Assembly (NCBI GenBank): GCA_964552945.1
Contig: CAZKIP010000004.1
Coordinates: 54,063-118,062 of the forward strand
From: CAZEAB01 sp964552945
Lineage (GTDB): Archaea > Nanobdellota > Nanobdellia > Woesearchaeales > GW2011-AR9
Direction of reading: 5' to 3'
DNA: 64,000 nt
Shown: positions 33,960 through 41,503 of the stretch, in pieces
Layout: the number at the start of each line of letters is the position of its first letter
How positions within the stretch are numbered: the stretch's first letter is position 1
The notes under the pieces: generated by a model
Database searches by the model: none
What the model was told of the DNA's origin: nothing
The model's input: the letters and a program-made list of their open reading frames with translations, nothing else
Translations under genes and position numbers: made by a program

Positions 33960-34412
33960 CTATTTATTCTTTTCTGTTAAATTTTCAGTAATGATTTTTT
34001 CCATGAAGGAAAGGAATTCTTTATTTTTTTGCAAATGTCCTTTCAATTCTCTAAGTGTGATTGTTTTTAAGTCATAATCTCCTGTACAAATAACAAACTT
34101 TTTTTTTCTAGAGAAATCTATTGGGCTCTTTTTCTGGGCATCTATGATATCTTTAAGTGACAATATTAAGTCTAAATAATCTTGTGATAAATTGTGTCTT
34201 GAAGCAACTTTATGGATAAATACGTTCATTTTACCTTGAAAATTGTCATTGAAAGGAGGAATTAAATTTAATGAACGTTCATATTTTAAGATGGTTTCAA
34301 TCGCTGCTTCATATGAATTTAGAATGTTTTGAGTTATCCCAAGAAGAAGTTTTGGATCTTTTATAAGGGGAAAAGTAACGTGAATAAGGTGGAATGCCAC
34401 ATCATGTTGCAT
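33960..34412 (-). CDS. Helical protein, paralogue of downstream gene (member B)
   Basis: 150 residues from ATG 34412 (MQHDVAFHLIHV), which has a strong GGAGG site 6-7 nt upstream; an in-frame ATG at 34451 would add 13 residues containing that site. It looks like a tandem duplicate of the next gene (33456), with 30 nt between them. It contains FSRKKKFVICTGDYDLKTITLRELKGHL near the C-terminus. Unrecognised family. Confidence 0.6.
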   Translation of the reverse strand: MQHDVAFHLIHVTFPLIKDPKLLLGITQNILNSYEAAIETILKYERSLNLIPPFNDNFQGKMNVFIHKVASRHNLSQDYLDLILSLKDIIDAQKKSPIDFSRKKKFVICTGDYDLKTITLRELKGHLQKNKEFLSFMEKIITENLTEKNK

Positions 34413-34522
34413 ATGGGCCTCCTTTCTCGAAGAAAGATGGTCAGAGGACATAATTTGCTCATAAGTTAAAGAACTATAAAAATTTATTGAGCAGAATTGA
34501 GAAAATTAGAATAATTTCTGGT

Positions 34523-34870
34523 TTATTCACTTTGGTTGGTAAGGCTGATAATCGCTTCGGCTAAATCGCCATTAGCTTCTTCAACGGCTTTCTTAGCAGT
34601 TTCTTCATCAACACTGGCTTGTTCCATAACCGTTTGAATATCTTCTTCAGATATCTCAGGAGTTGTGGAAAGTTCTCTCTCTGAGACTTCTCCAGAAATT
34701 TGGTAATTATCTTTTCCCATCATGTTAACTTTTGCTACAGAAGGGTTTGAAATAATTATCTCTTTATCGTCCGTTTTTATGATGACTTCAGTTGCAGGAA
34801 TATCTACTTGTTGAATTCCCATCTGCTTCATCATTTGCTGCATCTTTCTAGGATTGATTCCAGGGAACAT
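34523..34870 (-). CDS. nac: Nascent polypeptide-associated complex protein (aNAC)
   Basis: 115 residues: basic ribosome-anchoring N-terminus (NPRKMQQMMKQMGI), the NAC beta-barrel (VIIKTDDKEIIISNPSVAKVNMMGKDNYQISG) and a C-terminal UBA domain (ISEEDIQTVMEQASVDEETAKKAVEEANGDLAEAIISL). Binds nascent chains at the ribosome exit. It lies 2 nt downstream of Sec61beta on the same strand, linking nascent-chain handling to membrane insertion. Confidence 0.95.
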   Translation of the reverse strand: MFPGINPRKMQQMMKQMGIQQVDIPATEVIIKTDDKEIIISNPSVAKVNMMGKDNYQISGEVSERELSTTPEISEEDIQTVMEQASVDEETAKKAVEEANGDLAEAIISLTNQSE

Positions 34871-34872
34871 TT

Positions 34873-35046
34873 TTAGTTAAAAAAAAGCCCTCCAAATTGA
34901 TGTAGGATTATTACAATAATCATAATAATGATGCTTAGAACGATAATTGATCCTGGAGAAAGTTCGATTTTAGAAGTGGATTCTTCAAAATACCTTGTTA
35001 ATCCTCCTTGTCCAGAAGGCATATTTATTCTGTTGTCTTTTCCCAT
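34873..35046 (-). CDS. secG: Preprotein translocase subunit Sec61beta
   Basis: A 57-residue tail-anchored protein. It has the conserved archaeal cytosolic motif MPSGQGGLTRYFEES (9-23) and then SKIELSPGSII leading into one membrane helix (IIVLSIIIMIIVIILHQFGGLFF). This is the third subunit of the SecYE-beta channel. The gene is small and sits in a long gap between nac and the RNase P RNA, where it is easily missed. Confidence 0.9.
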   Translation of the reverse strand: MGKDNRINMPSGQGGLTRYFEESTSKIELSPGSIIVLSIIIMIIVIILHQFGGLFFN

Positions 35047-35065
35047 ATAAATCTTACAAAGTTCC

Positions 35066-35159
35066 CTGAGCGAAAAATGATATTTCGCTTGGGCGCCAGC
35101 AAAGTCGTTGCTTTGCTGTGCGTATCATCCGATGAGATGCCACGTTCGCTTGCGCTCAG
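35066..35159. repeat. GC-rich nested-hairpin element between Sec61beta and rnpB
   Basis: Outer arms CTGAGCG (35066-35072) and CGCTCAG (35153-35159) enclose several hairpins: GAGCGAAA with TTTCGCTT, CAGCAAAG-TCGTTG-CTTTGCTG (35097-35118) and TCAT-CCG-ATGA. It shares the core TGAGCGyAAGC (reverse strand) with repeat copy 2 at 43133. Much more GC-rich than its surroundings. Could be a structured small RNA or a relative of the other palindromic elements. Confidence 0.5.
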
Positions 35160-35259
35160 TGCCATGCGGAGATAAAAATTGTCCTCGTTTTTTCTCTAGA
35201 TTATTTATGTTTTATAAGGTTTTTGTTAATAATGATATTTTGACCTTTTTAAAAAAGAG

Positions 35260-35598
35260 GGTAGAGTGACATAAGCCGCCTTCTGTCAACCTTCGAATCG
35301 AACAGGTTGTGGAAGCATTTTACTAAGCGTGCTAAGCACTTGCACCGGCAAGGATTCGCCGTTTCATCGATCCCATGTCCAACGTCATTGGGTTAACTCA
35401 CTTGTTTCGCAACAAGCTTCGCCATAACAAAAACCCAGGGTTTTTGAGAGTTCCTAGGAACAAATCATTCTAAGACATGGACGTGTCGTTTCTGAGCCAG
35501 AGCCATGAATTTCTCCATCTCATGAAGTTGCCTTTTATGGTGGGCGGACTTTCCTCACAAACATCAATTGTTAGCGTGAGCTTCCTGCCACTACTACC
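35260..35598 (-). ncRNA. rnpB: RNase P RNA (archaeal)
   Basis: Read on the minus strand, the region has the two universal cores of RNase P RNA: GAGGAAAGTCCGCCCACC near the 5' side and ACAGAAGGCGGCTTAT near the 3' end. P1 closes the molecule: GGTAG(T)AGTG at the 5' end (35598 downward) pairs with CACTCTACC at 35260-35268. GGCGAAGCTTGTT...AACAAGTGAG forms a further long hairpin. A TATA box is centred 27 nt before the predicted 5' end. About 339 nt, normal for the family. It cleaves 5' leaders from tRNA with Rpp21 (12023) and Rpp29 (52142). Confidence 0.93.
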
Positions 35599-35620
35599 AT
35601 TAGTCTTTGGGAAGTAGTTA

Positions 35621-35630
35621 CTATATAAAT
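35621..35630 (-). promoter_or_regulatory. TATA box of the RNase P RNA gene
   Basis: ATTTATATAG on the minus strand, centred 27 nt from the 5' end predicted from the P1 helix. The agreement between promoter and RNA structure supports both calls. Confidence 0.75.
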
Positions 35631-35660
35631 GTTTCCTATTATGAAGAATTAAGAACAAAT

Positions 35661-36347
35661 TTACCTTACAACTTCTACTTTTAGTAACAATTCCCTCATT
35701 CCTTCTTCATGGCCAGCTCCAACAATTGCTAGAATTTTCTTCTCTGGATTAGCCCGCATTAATTTGATTAGGCGTTTTACCATATACTTGTTTCTATCTA
35801 CTATGAGGGTTTTGTACACAGAAGGATATCTCACTTTAATTTCTCCAATCATCTTAGTAATAAGTTCTTTTTTAGGCACTTTTGTTAAATCTAATTTTGC
35901 AAGGCCTAACTTTTTAATTTGTCTTTTAGGGAATAACAATCCTTGAATAACGTCACCAACAAAACGAAATTTTTCTTTCCATTTCAAGCTTTTTGAGAAA
36001 TTCTTGAGGGTGATTGAAATTGGCTGGTCAATGAAAGCCACTTCTAAATTATCTTTTTTAGCCAATAATAAAGCGGTTTTCATGTCTGATCCAGGAGCAA
36101 CACCAACCATCTTTCCTAATTTTTGCTGAACAATTTGGCCAATTTTGGCAAAAAGGTATCCTTTCAACCCGAACTTTAGTATAGCTGAAAGAGAGAGATT
36201 TCTTTTCTGTTCTTGAAGAAGTGCTGCTGCTCTTTGAATATCTAGTTCTACAGCTACAATATCTGGCTTTCTGATTGAAATAGCAGTGGTTATCTCATCA
36301 ATGCTTTGTTTAGCTATATGCGAGGTACCTATAATTTCAAGATTCAT
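35661..36347 (-). CDS. TraB-family protein
   Basis: 228 residues with the family ends: N-terminal EIIGTSHIAKQSIDEI and C-terminal ILAIVGAGHEEGMREL, the GxH and GAGHxxG motifs shared with GumN/TIKI metallo-hydrolases. The middle (DIVAVELDIQRAAALL, VAFIDQPISITLKNF) also fits. TraB was named for pheromone shutdown in enterococci; the archaeal role is unknown. No membrane span beyond weakly hydrophobic stretches. Confidence 0.85.
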   Translation of the reverse strand: MNLEIIGTSHIAKQSIDEITTAISIRKPDIVAVELDIQRAAALLQEQKRNLSLSAILKFGLKGYLFAKIGQIVQQKLGKMVGVAPGSDMKTALLLAKKDNLEVAFIDQPISITLKNFSKSLKWKEKFRFVGDVIQGLLFPKRQIKKLGLAKLDLTKVPKKELITKMIGEIKVRYPSVYKTLIVDRNKYMVKRLIKLMRANPEKKILAIVGAGHEEGMRELLLKVEVVR

Positions 36348-36434
36348 GCTCTTGGCTGAATAGATAGAAATATAAACATTTTCTTTCTTATTGAAAGATA
36401 TACATTTAAGATAATAGAAAATTATTTAAAAAGA

Positions 36435-36450
36435 ATTGGTTTTAACCAAT
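36435..36450. promoter_or_regulatory. Palindrome between TATA box and start of the PRC-barrel gene
   Basis: ATTGGTT-TT-AACCAAT, a 7-bp perfect inverted repeat directly after a TATA-like TTATTTAAAAAG (36422-36433). A protein bound here would block initiation, so it is a repressor-site candidate. The RNA form would have too short a loop for a good hairpin. Confidence 0.4.
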
Positions 36451-36471
36451 ATAGCTGAGAGGTGGTTAGTC

Positions 36472-36744
36472 ATGCTAAAAATGAAAAAAGTTTCTGGAAC
36501 TTACGATTTGAAAGTATTTACGGACGCAGGAGATTATTTTGGAGATATAGAAGATAGCATTGTTGCTGGGAATAAAATTTCTGGATGGAAAATTAGATCT
36601 ACAAAAAATTCTTTTTTGAGCAAAGTCCTAGGTAGTGCTAAAGGTGTAATAGTTCCTCATCAATTAGTTAAGGCGGTTGGAGATATCTTGATTATTTCAA
36701 GAAATGCTATCCCTAGTGGCCCTACAAATGATGAAGAAGAGTAA
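36472..36744 (+). CDS. PRC-barrel domain protein
   Basis: 90 residues from ATG 36472 after GAGAGGTGGTT; longer in-frame starts lack a ribosome binding site. It has the small beta-barrel pattern DLKVFTDAGDYFGDIEDSIVAGNKISGWKIR, KGVIVPHQLVKAVGDILIISRNAI. Archaeal single-domain PRC-barrel proteins are linked to RNA metabolism and cell division (CdpB in haloarchaea). Which applies here cannot be told. Confidence 0.8.
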   Translation: MLKMKKVSGTYDLKVFTDAGDYFGDIEDSIVAGNKISGWKIRSTKNSFLSKVLGSAKGVIVPHQLVKAVGDILIISRNAIPSGPTNDEEE

Positions 36745-36764
36745 ACAAAAAGAGTTAGATAGAA

Positions 36765-36860
36765 ATGAAGATAAAGAAATACTTGAATAACTTGGCTCAT
36801 TATTCCTATATTCAGGGAGATGAGGAAGAAGTAGAAGAGCTTTTTTTTGTTGCCGCGTAA
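36765..36860 (+). CDS. Possible 31-residue small protein
   Basis: ATG-TAA frame beginning KIKKYLNNLAHYSY and ending EEVEELFFVAA, basic at the front and acidic at the back. No clear ribosome binding site. A GCCG/CGGC inverted repeat surrounds its stop codon and may be a terminator. May be chance. Confidence 0.25.
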   Translation: MKIKKYLNNLAHYSYIQGDEEEVEELFFVAA

Positions 36861-36905
36861 TTCTTACCGGCGAAATCTATTTAAAGGAAAACTATTTGGT
36901 TTATA

Positions 36906-38165
36906 ATGATGGATGTCGTCTTAATATTGCTTATTGTGAGTTTGATTCTCTTCGTTGGCTTTTTTGCAGAGTTCATTTTCAAAAAATTAAATGTTCCCGA
37001 CGTATTATTTTTGATTATTTTGGGTTTTATTCTAGGTCCCCATGTTTTACAAAAAGTTTCTCCTGGTCAAATTTCAACCATTGCTCCAGTATTTACGACG
37101 TTTGCTCTATTGTTCTTGTTATTTGATGGTGCATTTAACATTAATTTGTCTTCTTTGGTTCGTGAGTTTTCAGAAAGTTTTGTTTTAACTATTTTCAATT
37201 TTTTCATTTCGTCAATTATTGTAACAATAATTGTTTGGATAATTGGAAAAGTTTGGTTTGGCGATTTTTCTTTCTTATTTTCTTTGTTGACAGGATTTAT
37301 TCTGGGAGGTGTTTCTTCCTCTTTTGTAATTCCAATTTTGAAACAAATGGATGTTAAATCTAAAATGTATTCTTTACTTACCTTAGAATCTGCTTTAACA
37401 GACGTTTTTTGTATAGTTTTTTCATTAACAGTTATTGAAATTATTAACATTGGAAGTTTTGGTTTTCAAAAAACCCTTGTACAATTAGCTTCTTTGTTTG
37501 CCATTGCGGGATTGGTTGGATTCTTAGCGGGAATAATTTGGATTTTTCTTACAGTCAAGGTGTTTAAGGAACCCAATTATATGATTTCAATTGCTTATTT
37601 ATTGCTTATTTATGTTGCAACAGAATTTTTGAATGGTAATGGGGCTATAGCGGCTTTGTTTTATGGATTAATGCTTAAGAATTCAAAACAACTATCTTCG
37701 ATTATAAAGGGAATTGTAACTACCAAAGCTAAAGATAAAAAGAAAGCTCTTAAAGGAGAATTGGGAATTCAAGTAACAACTCATTCTGAAGAGTTTTTTT
37801 ATCATCAAATTTCCTTTTTTCTGAAAACTTTTTTCTTTGTTTATATTGGTATTTTGATAGATTTGTCAGATTGGAGAGCTTTGGTTGTTGGCGTTATTCT
37901 TGCCTTTGTACTGATGGGATCAAGGATGTCTTCATTGCTTTTAACTAAGAAAATGAGTCCTGATCATCGTAAGTTAGTCAATGCTATTTTTGCTAGAGGT
38001 CTTGCAGCAGCTGCCATTGCGCAACTTGCTTTTGTAGCAAATGTACCTCACGCTGATTTTTTGGTAAAAGTAATCTTTGTAACTATTACAGGCACGATAA
38101 TTTTAAGTTCTGGAAGAATTTTCCTAATAAAAATGAGGATGCCAAAAGCTGAGGCTACAAAATGA
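36906..38165 (+). CDS. Cation:proton antiporter (CPA family, Kef/NhaP-like)
   Basis: 419 residues, about 12 membrane spans. The start (LLIVSLILFVGFFAEFIFKKLNVPDVLFLIILGFILGPHVLQ) is typical of the Na+/H+ exchanger domain. LESALTDVFCIVFSLTVIE carries the functional acidic residue in span 5-6, and GSRMSSLLLTKKMSPDHRKLVNAIFARGLAAAAIAQLAF is near the C-terminus. No TrkA-N regulatory domain. TATA TATTTAAA (36878-36885) gives a leaderless start. Overlaps mscS by 4 nt, suggesting an ion- and osmotic-balance operon. Confidence 0.88.
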   Translation: MMDVVLILLIVSLILFVGFFAEFIFKKLNVPDVLFLIILGFILGPHVLQKVSPGQISTIAPVFTTFALLFLLFDGAFNINLSSLVREFSESFVLTIFNFFISSIIVTIIVWIIGKVWFGDFSFLFSLLTGFILGGVSSSFVIPILKQMDVKSKMYSLLTLESALTDVFCIVFSLTVIEIINIGSFGFQKTLVQLASLFAIAGLVGFLAGIIWIFLTVKVFKEPNYMISIAYLLLIYVATEFLNGNGAIAALFYGLMLKNSKQLSSIIKGIVTTKAKDKKKALKGELGIQVTTHSEEFFYHQISFFLKTFFFVYIGILIDLSDWRALVVGVILAFVLMGSRMSSLLLTKKMSPDHRKLVNAIFARGLAAAAIAQLAFVANVPHADFLVKVIFVTITGTIILSSGRIFLIKMRMPKAEATK

Positions 38166-39220
38166 AGGATTTGATTATTAAGTGGATTACGGATACTTTA
38201 GGGATTACTATTTTTCAGAATAAGTATTTCCTTTCTCTATTTATTCTTGTTTTATTTGTTATTCTAGCTAAATTAGTTTTATTTATTTTTAGTAGGTATT
38301 TGCAAAAGATGGCTAAAAAAACAAAGACAAAAATTGATGATTTGATTTTTGACCATACTAAAAAACCTTTGTTTTATTTGGTTCTTGCCTATGGTTTTAA
38401 ATTATCTTTATTAAACTTGAACATTGGTTCTACCATAACTAAGATTGTAGACTCAGTGATGGCTTTAGTACTTCTTTTAATTATTTTGAAAGCAATTGAT
38501 ATTTTTGTAGAAACATGGGGAATTACTTTTGCTGAAAAAACAGAAACGAAATTGGATGAAATACTTCTGCCTCTATTACATAAAGGGATTAAGGTAATAT
38601 TTGTTGTGGTTGGTTTTTTGTTAGTGTTAAATATTTGGGGATTTGACATTACTCCTTACTTGGCGGGAGTTGGTATTGGCGGTTTAGTGTTGGGATTCGC
38701 TTTACAAGATTCTTTAAAAAATATCTTTGGTGGGATAACTCTTATTTTGGATGGGACCTATAAAATAGGAGACAAAGTGAAGATTGAATCGGGAGAAGTA
38801 GGGATGATTCATGATATTGGTTTGAGAAGCACCAAGTTAGCTACTTATGATAATGAGATAATTTACATTCCCAATGGTTATTTGGCAAATTCAAGAGTAC
38901 AAAATTATACTCGACCAACTCCAAAAATAAGAGTGGTGATTAATTTTGGGGTTGAATATGGTAGCGATATAAAGAAAGTTAGGAAAGTTGTCCAAGGAAC
39001 ATTGAAGAAAATTAAAGATCTTATGACAGATCCTGAACCAGCAGTAAGTTTTGTTGAGATGGGAGATTCTTCACTAAAGTTTAAGGCTATTTTCTGGGTA
39101 GAACAATGGGATACGGCATATGGAAAAAAGTTGGAAGCTATCGAAAAAATATATGACGATTTGAATAAAAATAAGATTAATATCCCTTTCCCTACAAGAA
39201 CGGTTTATCTTCAGAAGTAA
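38162..39220 (+). CDS. mscS: MscS-type mechanosensitive channel
   Basis: 352 residues: four N-terminal membrane segments, a pore helix with the Gly/Ala packing pattern (YLAGVGIGGLVLGFALQDSLKNIFGG), the beta-domain (ILDGTYKIGDKVKIESGEVGMIHDIGLRSTKLATYDNEIIYIPNG) and a C-terminal alpha/beta domain. It opens under membrane tension to release solutes. Co-translated with the upstream antiporter. Confidence 0.95.
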   Translation: MKDLIIKWITDTLGITIFQNKYFLSLFILVLFVILAKLVLFIFSRYLQKMAKKTKTKIDDLIFDHTKKPLFYLVLAYGFKLSLLNLNIGSTITKIVDSVMALVLLLIILKAIDIFVETWGITFAEKTETKLDEILLPLLHKGIKVIFVVVGFLLVLNIWGFDITPYLAGVGIGGLVLGFALQDSLKNIFGGITLILDGTYKIGDKVKIESGEVGMIHDIGLRSTKLATYDNEIIYIPNGYLANSRVQNYTRPTPKIRVVINFGVEYGSDIKKVRKVVQGTLKKIKDLMTDPEPAVSFVEMGDSSLKFKAIFWVEQWDTAYGKKLEAIEKIYDDLNKNKINIPFPTRTVYLQK

Positions 39221-39294
39221 TTTTTTCTTTTATATTATGTAATGGAGATTAGTTTATAGAAATCATTAAATAGAATAATTCTTTAGATAAGAAG

Positions 39295-39489
39295 ATGATT
39301 GAACCATTTTCGATTTTGGGAATATTGATAATTGCAATCCTAGTTTTTTTCTTAAGCAGGGTTCTTTCAGTTGTTGTAAAGATTATTTTTTATGCCCTTT
39401 TGGCAGCCATGGTCTTAGTTTTCTTTTTTGGTGTTTCTTTAAATGAAGTAATTGATTGGATTACTGGTATTGTTCTTTGGGCTCTCTGA
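39295..39489 (+). CDS. Small two-helix membrane protein
   Basis: 64 residues, two hydrophobic segments (ILGILIIAILVFFLS and IIFYALLAAMVLVFFFGVSL). A TATA-like ATTAAATAG is centred about 27 nt before the ATG, pointing to its own leaderless transcript. Unrecognised; lies between mscS and rfcS. Confidence 0.55.
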   Translation: MIEPFSILGILIIAILVFFLSRVLSVVVKIIFYALLAAMVLVFFFGVSLNEVIDWITGIVLWAL

Positions 39490-39529
39490 ATTGATAAAAC
39501 TTATAAAGTACGCCTTATCTGAAATTATT

Positions 39530-40489
39530 ATGTCAGAATCGTCAATTTGGACTGAAAAATATCGTCCTCAAAGTTTTGAAGAGATGAAAGGACAAAAAGA
39601 AATTGTTGAAAAAATTTCTGCTTTTGTAACTTCAGGAAGTATGCCTCATTTACTTTTCAGTGGATCCGCAGGGATAGGAAAAACAACCCTCTCTTTAGTT
39701 ATTGCTAAGCAACTTTTTGGAGAAAACTGGAGGCAAAACACACTGGAGCTTAATGCTTCTGATGAAAGAGGAATTGACGTTATAAGAGTTAAAGTTAAGG
39801 ACTTTGCAAGAACTAGGGCCATAGGAGATGTCCCTTTCAAACTCATCTATCTTGACGAGAGTGATGCTCTAACTAAAGATGCTCAGCAAGCTTTGAGAAG
39901 AACCATGGAAAATTATACCAGGACTTGTAGATTTATTCTTTCTTGCAATTATTCTTCAAAAATTATTGACCCTATTCAAAGTAGGTGTGCAGTTTTTAGA
40001 TTTAAACCATTAAGTAAAGAAGAAGTTTTCTCAGTAATTGAGAAGCTGTCAACATCGGAAGGATTAACCATCTCTGAAGATGCTAAAGGGGCTCTTTTCG
40101 AAGTAAGTGGTGGTGATTGTAGAAGGTTGGAAAACATCATGCAAAGTTGTGCTGTAATTAAAAAGGAAATTGATACAGAACTTGTATATTCAATGGCTTC
40201 TGTGGCTAAGCCAAAAGAAATTAATGAAGCTTTATCTGCGGCAGCTAAGGGAGAGTTTCTTGAGTCTAGGAAGAAGCTTCTAAATTTGATGCTAGAATAT
40301 GGTTTATCTGGGTTAGATGTTATTAAACAAATTCAGAAAGAGATTTGGAATTTAGAATTAGATGATCGCAAAAAAGTAGAGTTAGTTGACAAATGTGGTG
40401 AGATTGAGTTTAGAATGGTTGAAGGTTCTGATGGATATGTTCAATTAGAAAGTTTTCTAGCTTTTGTTGTTTTGGTTGGAAGTAGGTAA
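39530..40489 (+). CDS. rfcS: Replication factor C small subunit
   Basis: AAA+ clamp-loader subunit that opens PCNA. From ATG 39530 (MSESSIWTEKYRP): Walker A GSAGIGKTT (45-53), Walker B ending DESD (109-112), sensor region FILSCNYSSKIIDPIQSRC with the SRC arginine finger (151-153), and a C-terminal collar domain. 319 residues is normal. TATA (CTTATAAAG near 39500) lies 27 nt upstream, so it is leaderless; the upstream in-frame start at 39452 is inside the previous gene. Confidence 0.96.
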   Translation: MSESSIWTEKYRPQSFEEMKGQKEIVEKISAFVTSGSMPHLLFSGSAGIGKTTLSLVIAKQLFGENWRQNTLELNASDERGIDVIRVKVKDFARTRAIGDVPFKLIYLDESDALTKDAQQALRRTMENYTRTCRFILSCNYSSKIIDPIQSRCAVFRFKPLSKEEVFSVIEKLSTSEGLTISEDAKGALFEVSGGDCRRLENIMQSCAVIKKEIDTELVYSMASVAKPKEINEALSAAAKGEFLESRKKLLNLMLEYGLSGLDVIKQIQKEIWNLELDDRKKVELVDKCGEIEFRMVEGSDGYVQLESFLAFVVLVGSR

Positions 40490-40539
40490 TTATAATTAAA
40501 CTTTAAAAAATAAATAAGAAAAAGATAAAAAATAAAAGA

Positions 40540-41445
40540 TTATTTTGCTCCTTCTTTAATCCTTAGAGTTTCTTCAATTGTATCTCTATAAATGTAGTCT
40601 AAGGTTAGGGAAACTTTCTTTGTTTCTAAAGTATTCTCAGCAAGAGGATTCTTTAATTTACAAACAATTTCTGCTTCACTTTCTAACAAGCGAGCTTCGT
40701 TTACTTTCCCACTAGATTTACATTCCCAAGAAGCGTCATCAACGGTATAGGATAACCTTTCGTTGTTAACAGAGAAATCTTTTCCAGTTTGGGTAACTTT
40801 TCCACTGCCATGCTTCTTTATTTTTATTCTAAGAGCCATTATTCCTTTTCCTGCAGTACTTTCTTCAACCGAGGTTATAGATATAGGAGCTCCAGAAACA
40901 AAGAATTCTTTTTCTCCTTTAATTTCGCAAACTCTTTTATCGGATAAATCTTCTTTAAGACAAACGTCAGGAATAATTAACTGAGTTTGATAATGATAGT
41001 CTATTGTTGCAAACCATTTTCTGTCAAGAAGAGTGGTAATTTTGTTCTTATATTTTGCATCAGTTGCAAAAGTAAGAGTTTCTTCTCCTCCTGTAGGAAC
41101 TAAATCTGATAACATATCAATTTTGTCAGTGTTTTTTAATTCCCAAGATGAAATCCCTGTAAACTCTTCTTTTGAAGGTCCAAGTAAAGTTACAACAACA
41201 TCATCCTTCTTAACTTCATATTCTCCCTTATTATGCAAGGTAAGTTCGATAGGGAAGGTATCTTCATCAAAGATACTATAAACGCCCTCTTCAGTGACTC
41301 CAAATGGTTCAAAATTGGCAGTAATTCCTTCAGTTCCACCTACAAACACACCTTTCTTAACAAGGTTCTGATTGTCTTCCGTTTCACATCCTACAATAAA
41401 AATTAGGGATACTACCAAGACTGCTACAAGAATTTTATTTTTCAT
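40540..41445 (-). CDS. Predicted lipoprotein, tandem paralogue B
   Basis: 301 residues from MKNKILVAVLVVSLIFIVGCETED: signal peptide with lipobox (IVGC, Cys20). The mature part is beta-rich with repeats of NKGEYEVKKDDVVV and LRIKIKKHGSGKV style and ends SLTLDYIYRDTIEETLRIKEG. The neighbour at 41504 has the same plan (GSGKV, then LDYNYIQSSKRSLRI at the end), so they look like a tandem pair. Extracytoplasmic; immunoglobulin-like or CARDB-like folds are possible. Function unknown. Confidence 0.65.
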   Translation of the reverse strand: MKNKILVAVLVVSLIFIVGCETEDNQNLVKKGVFVGGTEGITANFEPFGVTEEGVYSIFDEDTFPIELTLHNKGEYEVKKDDVVVTLLGPSKEEFTGISSWELKNTDKIDMLSDLVPTGGEETLTFATDAKYKNKITTLLDRKWFATIDYHYQTQLIIPDVCLKEDLSDKRVCEIKGEKEFFVSGAPISITSVEESTAGKGIMALRIKIKKHGSGKVTQTGKDFSVNNERLSYTVDDASWECKSSGKVNEARLLESEAEIVCKLKNPLAENTLETKKVSLTLDYIYRDTIEETLRIKEGAK

Positions 41446-41503
41446 AGTGATTTCCTCTTTTAGTTTGTTTTTACAAAAGTTAAGTTTCAAAGGTATTTAA
41501 AGT

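Noticed and set aside
35470..35658. 62-residue minus-strand ORF
   Set aside because: It lies within the RNase P RNA, whose universal motifs and P1 helix explain the sequence.
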